64,000 nucleotides of DNA, from assembly GCA_040394635.1 (NCBI GenBank), contig JBEBRW010000017.1:18320-82319 (forward strand). Direction: 5' to 3'. Below, one piece after another: positions 52,393-59,990 of the stretch. Below the pieces are notes generated by a model that saw only the letters and a list, made by a program, of their open reading frames with translations, made no database searches and was not told the DNA's origin. The stretch comes from UBA5239 sp040394635 (GTDB taxonomy: Bacteria; Verrucomicrobiota; Lentisphaeria; Victivallales; Victivallaceae). The position numbers were made by a program, and so were the translations under genes. The first letter of the stretch is position 1. Each line of letters begins with the position of its first letter.

Positions 52393-53723
52393 TAACCGAT
52401 GTGTTCCTCGAAATAAGCTTTCAGCTGGGTCACGTCCACACGGACCTGCTCCATGCTGTCGCGCTCGCGGATCGTCACGGCATTGTCGTTTACCGAATCG
52501 AAGTCGAAGGTCACGCAGTACGGCGTGCCGATTTCGTCCTGACGGCGATAACGCTTGCCGATGCCCTGAGTATCATCAAATTCACAACGGAATTTGGAGG
52601 ACAAATCATGGAAAAGCTTCTCGGCGTTTTCGCTGAGTTTCTTGGAAATCGGCAGGACCGCCACCTGGATCGGAGCGATCGTGGCCGGCAGATGCAGCAC
52701 CACGCGCACGTCGGTTTCCTGACCTTCTTTCTGGGTGGATGCTTCTTCTTCATCGTAAGCATTGCCCAGCACGGCCAGGAAAGTACGGTCCACACCCACA
52801 GAGGTTTCGACCACGGTCGGGATCACGCGCTTGCCGTTTTCATCGACATACGCGAGGTCCGCGCCGGAGAATTCCTGATGCCGCGAAATATCCCAGGTGC
52901 CGCGATGGTGGATGCCTTCGAGCTCGCCCCAGCCGAACGGGAACTTGACTTCGATATCGACAGCCGCCTTGGCGTAGTGGGCCAACTTTTCGTGCACATA
53001 AATCCGCATCATGTCATCGGTGAAGCCGAGCTTTTCGCGGTAATAACGGATACGTTCGTTTTTCCAGTATTCCCAGATATCCATGGAGCCTTCGTCTTCG
53101 CAGAAAAATTCCATTTCCATCTGCGTGAATTCGCGCGAACGGAAGGTGAAGTTACGCGGATTGATTTCATTGCGGAACGCCTTGCCGATCTGGGCGATAC
53201 CGAAGGGCAGTTTCTGGCGGGTGGCGATACGCACCTGCTGGAAGTCGACGAAAATCGGCTGGCAGGTTTCGGCGCGCAAATAAGCCACATGCTCCTCATC
53301 GAACACCGGACCGACGAAAGTCTTCATCATCAAATTGAATTCGCGCGGTTCGGTCAGATTCTTCGAATTGCAGTTCGGGCATTTGGTCGGGTCGGGCATC
53401 TGGTCGACGCGGTGGCGCGCCTTGCAATCCTTGCAGTCGCACATCAAATCGCTGAACTGGTCGATATGGCCGGAGGCCTTCCAAACCCGCGGATGACAAA
53501 TGATCGTGGAGTCGAGCCCGACCACGTTCTGACGGGTTTCCACCATGTAATTCCACCACAGGTTTTCCAGGGCGCGTTTCATTTTCACGCCGTACGGACC
53601 GTAATCCCAGAATCCGTTGAAGCCGCCGTAAATTTCAGAACTCTGAAAAATAAAGCCGCGGCGTTTACACAACGATACCAGTTTTTCCATCAATTCCTGT
53701 GAGCCGAATTCTTTCTTTGCCAT
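52392..53723 (-). CDS. glyS: Glycyl-tRNA synthetase, single-chain type, 443 aa
   Basis: Class II synthetase of the homodimeric (archaeal/eukaryal/Gram-positive) kind: KRRGFIFQSSEIYGGFNGFWDYGPYG at the N-terminus, CPNCNSKNLTEPREFNLMM, motif 2 QIGKAFRNEINPRNFTFRSREFTQMEMEFF, motif 3 ETSVGVDRTFLAVL and anticodon-binding C-terminal domain. The ATG at 53723 has AGGAG seven bases upstream, preferred to 53747. No glycine riboswitch-like leader was seen. Heads a three-gene unit with the Cys-rich protein and TfoX. Confidence 0.95.
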   Translation of the reverse strand: MAKKEFGSQELMEKLVSLCKRRGFIFQSSEIYGGFNGFWDYGPYGVKMKRALENLWWNYMVETRQNVVGLDSTIICHPRVWKASGHIDQFSDLMCDCKDCKARHRVDQMPDPTKCPNCNSKNLTEPREFNLMMKTFVGPVFDEEHVAYLRAETCQPIFVDFQQVRIATRQKLPFGIAQIGKAFRNEINPRNFTFRSREFTQMEMEFFCEDEGSMDIWEYWKNERIRYYREKLGFTDDMMRIYVHEKLAHYAKAAVDIEVKFPFGWGELEGIHHRGTWDISRHQEFSGADLAYVDENGKRVIPTVVETSVGVDRTFLAVLGNAYDEEEASTQKEGQETDVRVVLHLPATIAPIQVAVLPISKKLSENAEKLFHDLSSKFRCEFDDTQGIGKRYRRQDEIGTPYCVTFDFDSVNDNAVTIRERDSMEQVRVDVTQLKAYFEEHIG

Positions 53724-53930
53724 ATTTGATCTCCTGTTAAATTCCATTTATGAGGCTGTAATATAACCCATGTTCACGCGATTTACTAACATAAAACCAA
53801 GAGTTTTTAAGTTGGATAAAAAGATTTTTGATATTTTTTAAGATTTTTCACAATATTTCAGAAATGGCGGCGTTTTATTTGACAAACAACTGCGATTCAC
53901 GTCGCACAAAACCAACAGGAGAACGAGAAA

Positions 53931-54404
53931 ATGACTAAGTATTTGATGATGCTCCTCAGTGTCGGAATTCTGGGAATCGGAATGACCACCATGGCCCAGG
54001 AAAAAAATGAACCCAAACATGAACCCAAACACGAACCCAAACAGGCTCCCGGCGAGCGCGGCGAAGGGCGCGGCCCCGGCGGCGGCATGATGGTTTCCCC
54101 GGAAGTGCGCGAAGCCAACCAGAAACTGCGTCAGCTGATCAATGAGTATAACAAAGAAAAGGATGAGAAAAGGCTGGAAGCGATCAAAACCCAGCTCGGC
54201 GCCATCCAGGATCTCCAGATCAAAGCCATCGAGCAGAGAGTCGCCGAAATGAAGGAAAAGAAAGACGCCAACATCGCCCGGGATCTCGAAGCGATCAAGA
54301 AAGGCGAATTCCGCGGCATGGGCGACCGTGACCGTCAGGGTGGCGGCCGTGGTCAAGGCGGCGGCGGACGCGGCGAAGGACGCGGCCCGAGAGACGCCAA
54401 GTAA
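53931..54404 (+). CDS. Exported low-complexity protein, EPKH repeats and RG-rich tail, 157 aa
   Basis: Signal peptide 1-22 (YLMMLLSVGILGIGMTTMAQ). Mature part: EPKHEPKHEPKQ repeats (27-38), an RGEGRGPGGG patch, a charged coiled-coil core (about 55-125, with NEYNKEKDEKRLEAIKTQL), and a C-terminal tail of GRGQGGGGRGEGRG. Probably a periplasmic or surface structural or binding protein; the RG-rich ends could bind polyanions. No family recognised. The mRNA has a strong terminator. Confidence 0.7.
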   Translation: MTKYLMMLLSVGILGIGMTTMAQEKNEPKHEPKHEPKQAPGERGEGRGPGGGMMVSPEVREANQKLRQLINEYNKEKDEKRLEAIKTQLGAIQDLQIKAIEQRVAEMKEKKDANIARDLEAIKKGEFRGMGDRDRQGGGRGQGGGGRGEGRGPRDAK

Positions 54405-54427
54405 TCAAACCTCAGCCCCTTATACAG

Positions 54428-54462
54428 GAAAGCCGGTTCAAACGAGCCGGCTTTCTTTTTTT
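54428..54462 (+). terminator. Rho-independent terminator
   Basis: GAAAGCCGG-T-TC / GA-G-CCGGCTTTC, 11 pairs with one mismatch and an AAAC loop, followed by seven T. Ends the 53931 gene. Confidence 0.9.
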
Positions 54463-54492
54463 ACCTGAAAACGATAATATGCACACCAACCG

Positions 54493-54528
54493 GGCAAGAA
54501 AAAAGGACTTGCGAAAAACTTCGTAAGT
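54493..54528. repeat. 36-bp direct repeat, left copy
   Basis: Identical over 36 bp to 55479-55514. Begins GGCAAGAAAAAAGG and ends CTTCGTAAGT. This copy is a fragment: it holds ACTT-CGAA / TTCG-AAGT but lacks the partner for AAGG, so it no longer forms the full tRNA terminator. Confidence 0.95.
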
Positions 54529-54608
54529 TAAGCACCAGCACAGACAAGGCAGACGAACACGGGGATTAAAATCAATGTAACTTCTTTGCCGATTTGTACG
54601 AAAACATA

Positions 54609-54642
54609 TTGACAAAATATAACTTATAAGATATATTATATC
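54609..54642 (+). promoter_or_regulatory. Toxin-antitoxin promoter and operator
   Basis: TTGACA (54609-54614), 17-bp spacer, TATATT (54632-54637). The -10 lies in a palindrome GATATA-T-TATATC (54630-54642) and the spacer holds CTTATAAG. A palindrome over the -10 fits autorepression by the antitoxin. The element therefore carries its own promoter. Confidence 0.7.
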
Positions 54643-54662
54643 AAGCAAATTAAGGTTCATTT

Positions 54663-55001
54663 ATGGAAGAGTATAAGAAAACATACGTTGAGCTTGAAGA
54701 CGTTGTTGAGTTCATAAATAGTCAGTCGGAAGATGTACAACTTGAATACAGGTCAATAGTTGGCAAGTTAAAACTGGACGGACGGCTAAGTATGCCGTTT
54801 GGAGAGAAAATTGCCGGAAAAAATCTGTTTGCAATCAGGATTATACAGGCTGGCAATGTTCGGGTATTTTACGTTTATGGCCTGAATGATCGAGTATTTG
54901 GCATTCATGGCTATGTAAAAAAGACCCAGCAAATACCGCAATATGAAATGGAAAAAGCAATAAAAATCTCAAAACTCTTGAAAGAAAGGGGGATGGTATG
55001 A
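54663..55001 (+). CDS. HigB/RelE-family toxin, 112 aa
   Basis: Type II toxin of the RelE/HigB (phage Gp49-like) group, expected to cleave mRNA on the ribosome. LKLDGRLSMPFGEKIAGKNLFAIRIIQAGNVRVFYVYGLNDRVFGIHGYVKKTQQIP shows the conserved beta-sheet with the Arg-rich RIIQ..RVFY strand and the Lys-containing end. The toxin comes first and overlaps the antitoxin by four bases, the HigBA order. Its codon use and GC are clearly lower than in neighbouring genes, indicating transfer. Confidence 0.88.
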   Translation: MEEYKKTYVELEDVVEFINSQSEDVQLEYRSIVGKLKLDGRLSMPFGEKIAGKNLFAIRIIQAGNVRVFYVYGLNDRVFGIHGYVKKTQQIPQYEMEKAIKISKLLKERGMV

Positions 55002-55330
55002 GCAAAACCGATGCACAACTGAAGAAAGAACTTGATTACCTGAAAGATCATTTTGACGAAATAGCAGCAAAGCAGAATGCGGAACATGAGGCATTTTTGA
55101 ATGATCCCGCCAGAGCGGAACGGCTTGCCGCAGTACAGGACGGAATGAGAATTGCCGAAGAACTCTACAAGGCCAGAAAAGCCGCAAAGTTGACGCAAAA
55201 GGAACTGGCCGAGAAACTTAATACCTCACAGTCTTTCATTGCCCGCATGGAACGCGGCAAGGTCAATATGACAATCCAGACCGTAGCAAAATACGCGGCG
55301 GCCTGCGGTAAGAAAATAGCGTTAATCTGA
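54998..55330 (+). CDS. XRE-family antitoxin (HigA-like), 110 aa
   Basis: A charged N-terminal helical region (1-50) likely neutralises the toxin, and a C-terminal XRE helix-turn-helix (about 58-105: ARKAAKLTQKELAEKLNTSQSFIARMERGKVNMTIQTVAKYAAACGKK) binds DNA. Low GC, as for the toxin. Followed by a strong terminator, so the two genes form a self-contained unit within the 36-bp repeats. Confidence 0.9.
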   Translation: MSKTDAQLKKELDYLKDHFDEIAAKQNAEHEAFLNDPARAERLAAVQDGMRIAEELYKARKAAKLTQKELAEKLNTSQSFIARMERGKVNMTIQTVAKYAAACGKKIALI

Positions 55331-55373
55331 CCCTTGGATATACAAACGCCACTGATACAATGAACGATCATAT

Positions 55374-55402
55374 GCCGCGCTAACGATCAGGCGCGGCTTT
55401 TT
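55374..55402 (+). terminator. Rho-independent terminator of the toxin-antitoxin unit
   Basis: GCCGCGC / GCGCGGC with a 10-base loop, followed by five T. Confidence 0.85.
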
Positions 55403-55411
55403 CGTGTCTGG

Positions 55412-55459
55412 ATGATCTTGTTATTCGGCAAAATGATCTTGTAATGATCTTGTTATTCG
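55412..55459. repeat. ATGATCTTGTTATTCG repeats
   Basis: Two full 16-bp copies (55412-55427, 55444-55459) with a partial ATGATCTTG (55433-55441) between them. They lie inside the islet, next to the right 36-bp repeat. Confidence 0.85.
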
Positions 55460-55478
55460 TAATAAAACATCGAAAAGC

Positions 55479-55514
55479 GGCAAGAAAAAAGGACTTGCGA
55501 AAAACTTCGTAAGT
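55479..55514. repeat. 36-bp direct repeat, right copy
   Basis: Identical to 54493-54528; the start-to-start distance is 986 bp. This copy is part of the intact minus-strand tRNA terminator at 55485-55518, so the site is the terminator itself rather than the tRNA 3' end. Confidence 0.95.
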
Positions 55515-55518
55515 CCTT
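55485..55518 (-). terminator. Terminator of the Leu-Gly-Tyr tRNA operon
   Basis: Reading the minus strand: AAGGACTT-A-CGAA, loop GTTT, TTCG-C-AAGTCCTT, then a T-run. It begins 11 bases after the CCA end of tRNA-Tyr. Confidence 0.85.
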
Positions 55519-55528
55519 GATTGTTAAA

Positions 55529-55613
55529 TGGTGGCGGGGGGTGGATTCGAACCACCGAAATCACTGATAGCAGATTTACAGTCTGCCCCCTTTGGCCGCT
55601 CGGGAACCCCGCC
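55529..55613 (-). tRNA. tRNA-Tyr (GTA)
   Basis: Acceptor GGCGGGG / CCCCGCC, anticodon loop CTGTAAA with GTA, TTCGAAT T-loop, class II with a long variable arm; CCA is encoded (55529-55531). Last of three tRNAs in the operon. Confidence 0.95.
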
Positions 55614-55623
55614 AAGATGTATC

Positions 55624-55697
55624 TGGAGCGGGTAAGGGGAGTCGAACCCCTATATCCAGCTTGGAAGGCTGGTGCACAACCGTTATGCCATACCCGC
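55624..55697 (-). tRNA. tRNA-Gly (TCC)
   Basis: Acceptor GCGGGTA / TACCCGC with discriminator U, anticodon stem CCAGC / GCTGG with TCC in the loop, T-loop TTCGACT, encoded CCA. Confidence 0.95.
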
Positions 55698-55718
55698 AAA
55701 AAGGCAATTTAACGTGAG

Positions 55719-55805
55719 TGGTGCCGATGAAGAGAGTCGAACTCTTACTCCTGTGAAGGAACTACGACCTGAACGTAGCGCGTCTGCCAATTCCGCCACA
55801 TCGGC
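55719..55805 (-). tRNA. tRNA-Leu (CAG)
   Basis: Acceptor GCCGATG / CATCGGC, anticodon stem CTACG / CGTAG with CAG, long variable arm, T-loop TTCGACT, encoded CCA. First tRNA of the operon. Confidence 0.95.
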
Positions 55806-56019
55806 TTATTAGATCTTGAATCAACTTCTAACACTGTTTTCCAGCGTTATGGGCTATAAGATACAATGCTTTTTTATTTATGCAAGCAGGGTTTGAAAAA
55901 AAATTCAAAAACTTTTCCGAAGAAATATCTGGAAATATTCCATTGTTTACTTTAAAATCCTTGAAAATAAATGAATTCGAGATATAGTTTTTGTTTGAAC
56001 AATCCACTAAGGGATAATG

Positions 56020-56568
56020 ATGAAGTTGGATTATTTTGCCCGGCCGACATATATACTATTTGATTTGCCGGAAAATGCGACACTGCAGGTGAACAAAATT
56101 CGCCAAGAGTTCGATCCGAACCGGTCGGACTTGAATGCGGAGGTATCGCTCACCGGTTCGTCCGGGGTCGGCACCCTGGCGGCCGGACAATCCGAGCAGA
56201 AAGTATTCGCCGAAATCAGCAGAATCGCCGCCACGCTGACTGCGTTCAGCGCCAGTTTCGGCGGCATCGGTTCATTTCCCGGTACCGGGATTTATTTTTT
56301 CACCATGAGCGACGAGCGGATATTCCGCCGGATTCACCAGCTTTTCTGCGAGGCCGAGATTCAGTACAACAGTTCGCCGTACGCTTATCTGCCGCACTGC
56401 ACGCTGACTTTGTTCGACAATCCGCTGCCGCCGGAAAGCGCGGAGAAAATCATGAGGCAGCCGATTCCGCGGGCCCCTTTCCGCATCGACAATATATCGG
56501 TATACAGTATCGACGCCAATGGGCTCAACCCCGAATTGCGTTTTCGGGTTGATTTGAAAAACCAATGA
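56020..56568 (+). CDS. 2H phosphoesterase / 2'-5' RNA ligase-like protein, 182 aa
   Basis: Shows the fold of the 2H superfamily, with the second catalytic motif HCT in YLPHCTLTLF (about 126 in this numbering) and the preceding strands FGGIGSFPGTGIYFF. The first motif, normally HxT, reads EVSLTGS, so the histidine is a serine while the threonine remains. Activity may be lost or changed to ligand binding. ATG ATG is present; the second has AAGGGA at the better distance and is used. No operon partner. Confidence 0.7.
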   Translation: MKLDYFARPTYILFDLPENATLQVNKIRQEFDPNRSDLNAEVSLTGSSGVGTLAAGQSEQKVFAEISRIAATLTAFSASFGGIGSFPGTGIYFFTMSDERIFRRIHQLFCEAEIQYNSSPYAYLPHCTLTLFDNPLPPESAEKIMRQPIPRAPFRIDNISVYSIDANGLNPELRFRVDLKNQ

Positions 56569-56603
56569 AGAGAAGAACTATAAAATACTAAAGATGGTGC
56601 ACC

Positions 56604-58682
56604 ATGAGTAACAAAAATCAGAACACTATGAACATCTGGGATTTGAACGCGAAGTTCTGGAATGTGAAAGTCAAAGAATTGAACTGGCAATGGCGCGGGG
56701 TCCGCATCAGTGAAGCGGATTTGCGCGGCGGCATGAAAATCGAGATGGAGTTTCCGGACGCAGAAGGAGTTCTGGAATCCACGGTCGAGGACCTGAAGTA
56801 CTTCTGCAAGCTCGGCGGCATCAAGATTTTGAAGCGGGACGGTTATCCGGTCATCTGCCGTTTCGGCCGGGTCAGCAAGCACGAATCCTACCGGATCAGC
56901 GTGAACACCACCGAGTGCCTGCTGGAAGCCGCGGACACGGAAGGAATCCGGCGCGGCATGTATTATCTGATGAGCGAAATGATGCTCAGCGGCGGCCCGT
57001 TCCTGAAGCTGGGCGAAGTCGAACGCAACGCCATCGTCGAAAACAGAATCGTTCATGGTTATCCGCTCAATGCGTTTGACGATGAACTTGGAACCGGTCC
57101 CGAGCGGCGGCCCGAGGAATATCTGAGCATGCTGGCCCGCGACGCGGTCAATGGGTTCCTGCTGACCGTCGACCTGAAAAAGCTGACCGGAAAATTCAAG
57201 GCGTACACGGACAAACTGAGCGCGGTCGTGGATCAGTGCCGCCGTTACGGCATCAAGGTTTATCTGTTCTGCACCGAGCCGATTTCGTTTGAAGCGGATT
57301 GCCCGATTTTCAAAGATTTCCCCGAGCTGGCTCCGGCCGAGGCTTACAGTTCCCCGGAAGCACGCGAAAAACTGGCGCACCTGATGGGACGCACGTTCAG
57401 CAAGGTACCGGCCCTGGGCGGGGTATTTTTCCGCAGCCTCAAAGACGGTTACAAAATAGCCAACTGCGCCAAAGCCGGAAACAACTCCTGGAAGACCGCG
57501 GCACAGACGCTGGAACTGATCAGCGAAGCCGTGGAACAGGCCAGTCCGAACGCTACGGTGGCTTTCTGGCCCTATGAGGAAATTTTCTGGCGCGGCATCG
57601 ACAATCAGTTGAAGGGCGCCAATCAGATGCCCCGCGGTATCGTCCAGATGCGCAACCTGGAGTCGTTCGGCTCCAAGCAGCAGATGGGCAAGAAGCGGGT
57701 CGTGGCCGACAACTGGCTGTCGTACATCGGACCGAGCCCGTACTTCAAGGCTTGCGCCAAGCGCAGCCGCAAAGCGGGCGATCCGCTCTACGCCATGCTG
57801 CCGCTCGGCTCTTCGCCGGAAATCGGTACTGTGCGCAATATTCCGGTGCCCTCCAACTACTATCGCAAATACCGCGCCATGCGCAGCCTGGGCGTATCCG
57901 GAGTGGTTCAGAGCTGGGAAATGGGTATGTATCCCTCGGAAATGACTCATGCCGCCGGTATTCTCGCGTTCGAGCCGTTCCCGGCCACCGAGGATATCTT
58001 CCTGAACAAACTCGCCAGAATGTATTGGGACGAAAAGAACGCCACGGAAATTGTCGCGGCGTGGAAACATTTTTCGCAGGCCTTCAACCACTATCCGCTT
58101 TGTCATGCGTTCCGTGAAGCGGGTCCCCTGCAGGACGGTATCGCCTGGAAACTCAATTTGCTGCCGGGCGGAGAAGATGATTTTGCACGCCGCATCGAGG
58201 CTTGCCTGGAAGATTGCGACTTCAACCTCGAAGAAGTCACCAAGCTCCTGACGAAGCTGGCGCGCCGCTGGGCCGTCGGCGTCAGGATTATGACCAAACA
58301 GGTCAAGCATTTCCGTAAATCGCCCGAGCGAATGCGCGAAATCGCGGTCATGGAAGCGCTGGGATTGCTGTTTGATGCCGGTAACGATATCTTCAAGTTC
58401 TACGAGCTGCGCTGCCAGCTTTTCGCCGGTGCGGGCCCCGACCGCCTGTTGAAGCTGAAACAGCTCCGCAAGCTGGTCCGCAACCAGATCGAATATTCGC
58501 GGCGCATGCTGCTGGTCATCGAGCGGGACCACACCATCGGATTCCATTTCGGCGAAGGCGTTTTCCGCTTCAACGCGGAAATGCTGCATGAGCGCATCGC
58601 ATCGCTGAAACTGATGCTGCAGAAAGAATTTCCGGTCATGGAAAAGCGCTTGAAATCCGGTCTCCCTGCCATGGAAGACTGA
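56604..58682 (+). CDS. Putative glycoside hydrolase with GH20/GH67-type N-domain, 692 aa
   Basis: The first 130 residues resemble the alpha-glucuronidase/hexosaminidase N-terminal domain (SYRISVNTTECLLEAADTEGIRRGMYYLMSEMM). A barrel-like region follows (about 150-480: LARDAVNGFLLTVDLKKL, CRRYGIKVYLFCTEP, ATVAFWPYEEIFW, VSGVVQSWEMGMYPSEM), then a helical C-terminal region (about 490-692). Glu residues in PYEEIFW and QSWEMG are candidate catalytic acids. No signal peptide and no family I can name. Terminator follows. Confidence 0.65.
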   Translation: MSNKNQNTMNIWDLNAKFWNVKVKELNWQWRGVRISEADLRGGMKIEMEFPDAEGVLESTVEDLKYFCKLGGIKILKRDGYPVICRFGRVSKHESYRISVNTTECLLEAADTEGIRRGMYYLMSEMMLSGGPFLKLGEVERNAIVENRIVHGYPLNAFDDELGTGPERRPEEYLSMLARDAVNGFLLTVDLKKLTGKFKAYTDKLSAVVDQCRRYGIKVYLFCTEPISFEADCPIFKDFPELAPAEAYSSPEAREKLAHLMGRTFSKVPALGGVFFRSLKDGYKIANCAKAGNNSWKTAAQTLELISEAVEQASPNATVAFWPYEEIFWRGIDNQLKGANQMPRGIVQMRNLESFGSKQQMGKKRVVADNWLSYIGPSPYFKACAKRSRKAGDPLYAMLPLGSSPEIGTVRNIPVPSNYYRKYRAMRSLGVSGVVQSWEMGMYPSEMTHAAGILAFEPFPATEDIFLNKLARMYWDEKNATEIVAAWKHFSQAFNHYPLCHAFREAGPLQDGIAWKLNLLPGGEDDFARRIEACLEDCDFNLEEVTKLLTKLARRWAVGVRIMTKQVKHFRKSPERMREIAVMEALGLLFDAGNDIFKFYELRCQLFAGAGPDRLLKLKQLRKLVRNQIEYSRRMLLVIERDHTIGFHFGEGVFRFNAEMLHERIASLKLMLQKEFPVMEKRLKSGLPAMED

Positions 58683-58701
58683 AATCTCCTATAATTCCCA
58701 C

Positions 58702-58729
58702 GGACGGCTTCATCGCCGTCCTTTTTTTT
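58702..58729 (+). terminator. Rho-independent terminator
   Basis: GGACGGC-TTCATC-GCCGTCC followed by eight T. The stem is the same as that at 60691. Confidence 0.95.
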
Positions 58730-58884
58730 GCCATTATTTCTGCAGATACAGAGATCAATTATGGAATCTTTTTCCCTCACCACCACAACCAGTATGCGAT
58801 ATGTCATACTCCTTTGCGGAAATAATCTCACCTCCCGGTAATATAGATCTAACATAATCCTAACAGTTTAAACACGTTCCCCTA

Positions 58885-58912
58885 TTGCATCAATAACCAC
58901 AAACGTTATAAT
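58885..58912 (+). promoter_or_regulatory. Promoter of the 58947 gene
   Basis: TTGCAT (58885-58890), 16-bp spacer, TATAAT (58907-58912), then a 35-bp leader containing AAGGAGG. Confidence 0.65.
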
Positions 58913-58946
58913 AATATATTACAATCCATTCAAGGAGGAATTGATT

Positions 58947-59273
58947 ATGGGTAAGAAAGGAATTGTAACAAAGGAAAAAGTCGCCAACCAGAAGAAGGCC
59001 CCCAGCGAAAAGAAATGCCGCCACACATTCGCCATGCAGGCGGAGCCCGGCAGCATCGTTTCGGTGGCGGGGTGCTTCAATGACTGGTGCCCCCACAAGC
59101 AAGTACTGAAAGACAAAAACGGCGACGGCGACTTCCGCTGTACCGTTATGCTCCCCCCTGGAGTTTATCAGTACAAATTTCTGGTCAATGACAGTTGGTG
59201 CATTGATCCGGTGAACCCCAATTTCGTGCCTAATTTTGCCGGCAGCCTGAACAGCGTACTGGAAATCGAATAG
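58947..59273 (+). CDS. CBM48/AMPK glycogen-binding-domain protein, 108 aa
   Basis: A lysine-rich N-terminal tail (1-28) is followed by a single CBM48/isoamylase-N-like beta domain: SIVSVAGCFNDWCPHKQVLKDKNGDGDFRCTVMLPPGVYQYKFLVNDSWCIDPVNPNFVPNFAGSLNSVLEI, with the conserved WxP/GxYxYKF pattern and glycogen-contacting aromatics. Proteins of this size may tether to glycogen or storage granules. AAGGAGG and a strong promoter suggest high expression. ATG 58947 is chosen over TTG 58941. Confidence 0.85.
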   Translation: MGKKGIVTKEKVANQKKAPSEKKCRHTFAMQAEPGSIVSVAGCFNDWCPHKQVLKDKNGDGDFRCTVMLPPGVYQYKFLVNDSWCIDPVNPNFVPNFAGSLNSVLEIE

Positions 59274-59300
59274 CCCGGTTTCCCAATACAACTCAACCTA

Positions 59301-59347
59301 CCGGCTTTCCCGGGCGAATTTGAAGAGGAGTTCGTCCGGGAGGCCGG
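59301..59347. other. Strong hairpin upstream of the sHSP operon
   Basis: CCGGC (59301-59305), TCCCGG (59308-59313) and CGAA (59315-59318) pair with TTCG (59331-59334), CCGGGA (59336-59341) and GCCGG (59343-59347): 15 pairs around a 12-base loop that contains AGAGGAG. No T-run follows. It could be a terminator of the CBM gene or a leader structure of the sHSP gene. Confidence 0.5.
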
Positions 59348-59475
59348 TTCCTGATACCCTGACAAATGCTACAGGGGGTGAGTCCAATGTGCATTTAAAT
59401 CTTTGTTTGTCTGCGTTTTTTTATTTACCTTACCTGAGTTTTCATAGAATAATGCGAGAAGAGGAGTAATGTTTT

Positions 59476-59973
59476 ATGATCAACGAATTAATGCCATTCC
59501 GAAAGCATGAAAACCAGCTTTCCCCGGTTGACAAGCAGATGGGTCCAGTAGGAGAACTCTATAAGCAGGTCAACGAAATTTTCAATCGTTTCCTGGGAGA
59601 CAACGGGCTCTGGCCCCTGGCGCGTTTCACCAGCGAAACTTTTTTTCCGCAGTTTGAAGTCAATGAAAATGCCGACCGGATCGTCGTCACCGCGGAACTG
59701 CCCGGCGTGGAAATGAAAAACATCGACGTTTCGGTCGAGGACGGCTTCCTGTGCGTCAAAGGCGAAAAACACTGCGAATCCGAATCGGATGATAAAAACT
59801 GTCATTTTTCGGAAAGAAGTTATGGCTCTTTCCGGCGTGAGTTCACCCTGCCAAACGGAATTGACCTTGAAAAACTCGATGCCAAGTTCAAAAACGGCGT
59901 TCTGAAGATCACTTTGCCCAAAAGTGAAGAAAAACGGAAAAAGGTCAAAAAAATCACGGTCAATCACGATTAA
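59476..59973 (+). CDS. Small heat-shock protein (Hsp20), 165 aa
   Basis: ATP-independent holdase. Alpha-crystallin domain about 55-150: FEVNENADRIVVTAELPGVEMKNIDVSVEDGFLCVKGEK and the end motif FKNGVLKITLPKSEEK. Cytoplasmic, no signal. It lacks a C-terminal IxI motif, ending instead in KKITVNHD. GAGGAG precedes the ATG. 17 bp before the second sHSP gene, so they are likely cotranscribed. Confidence 0.93.
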   Translation: MINELMPFRKHENQLSPVDKQMGPVGELYKQVNEIFNRFLGDNGLWPLARFTSETFFPQFEVNENADRIVVTAELPGVEMKNIDVSVEDGFLCVKGEKHCESESDDKNCHFSERSYGSFRREFTLPNGIDLEKLDAKFKNGVLKITLPKSEEKRKKVKKITVNHD

Positions 59974-59990
59974 TCTGAGGAGTTGAAACC

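Noticed and set aside
53724..53930. Glycine riboswitch or T-box leader before glyS
   Set aside because: The AT-rich leader shows no T-box or riboswitch core that I can recognise.
54493..54540. Integron attC site at the left edge of the toxin-antitoxin islet (GTTAAGC resembles GTTRRRY)
   Set aside because: No matching RYYYAAC at a suitable distance and no second core pair; a simple 36-bp direct repeat explains the data better.
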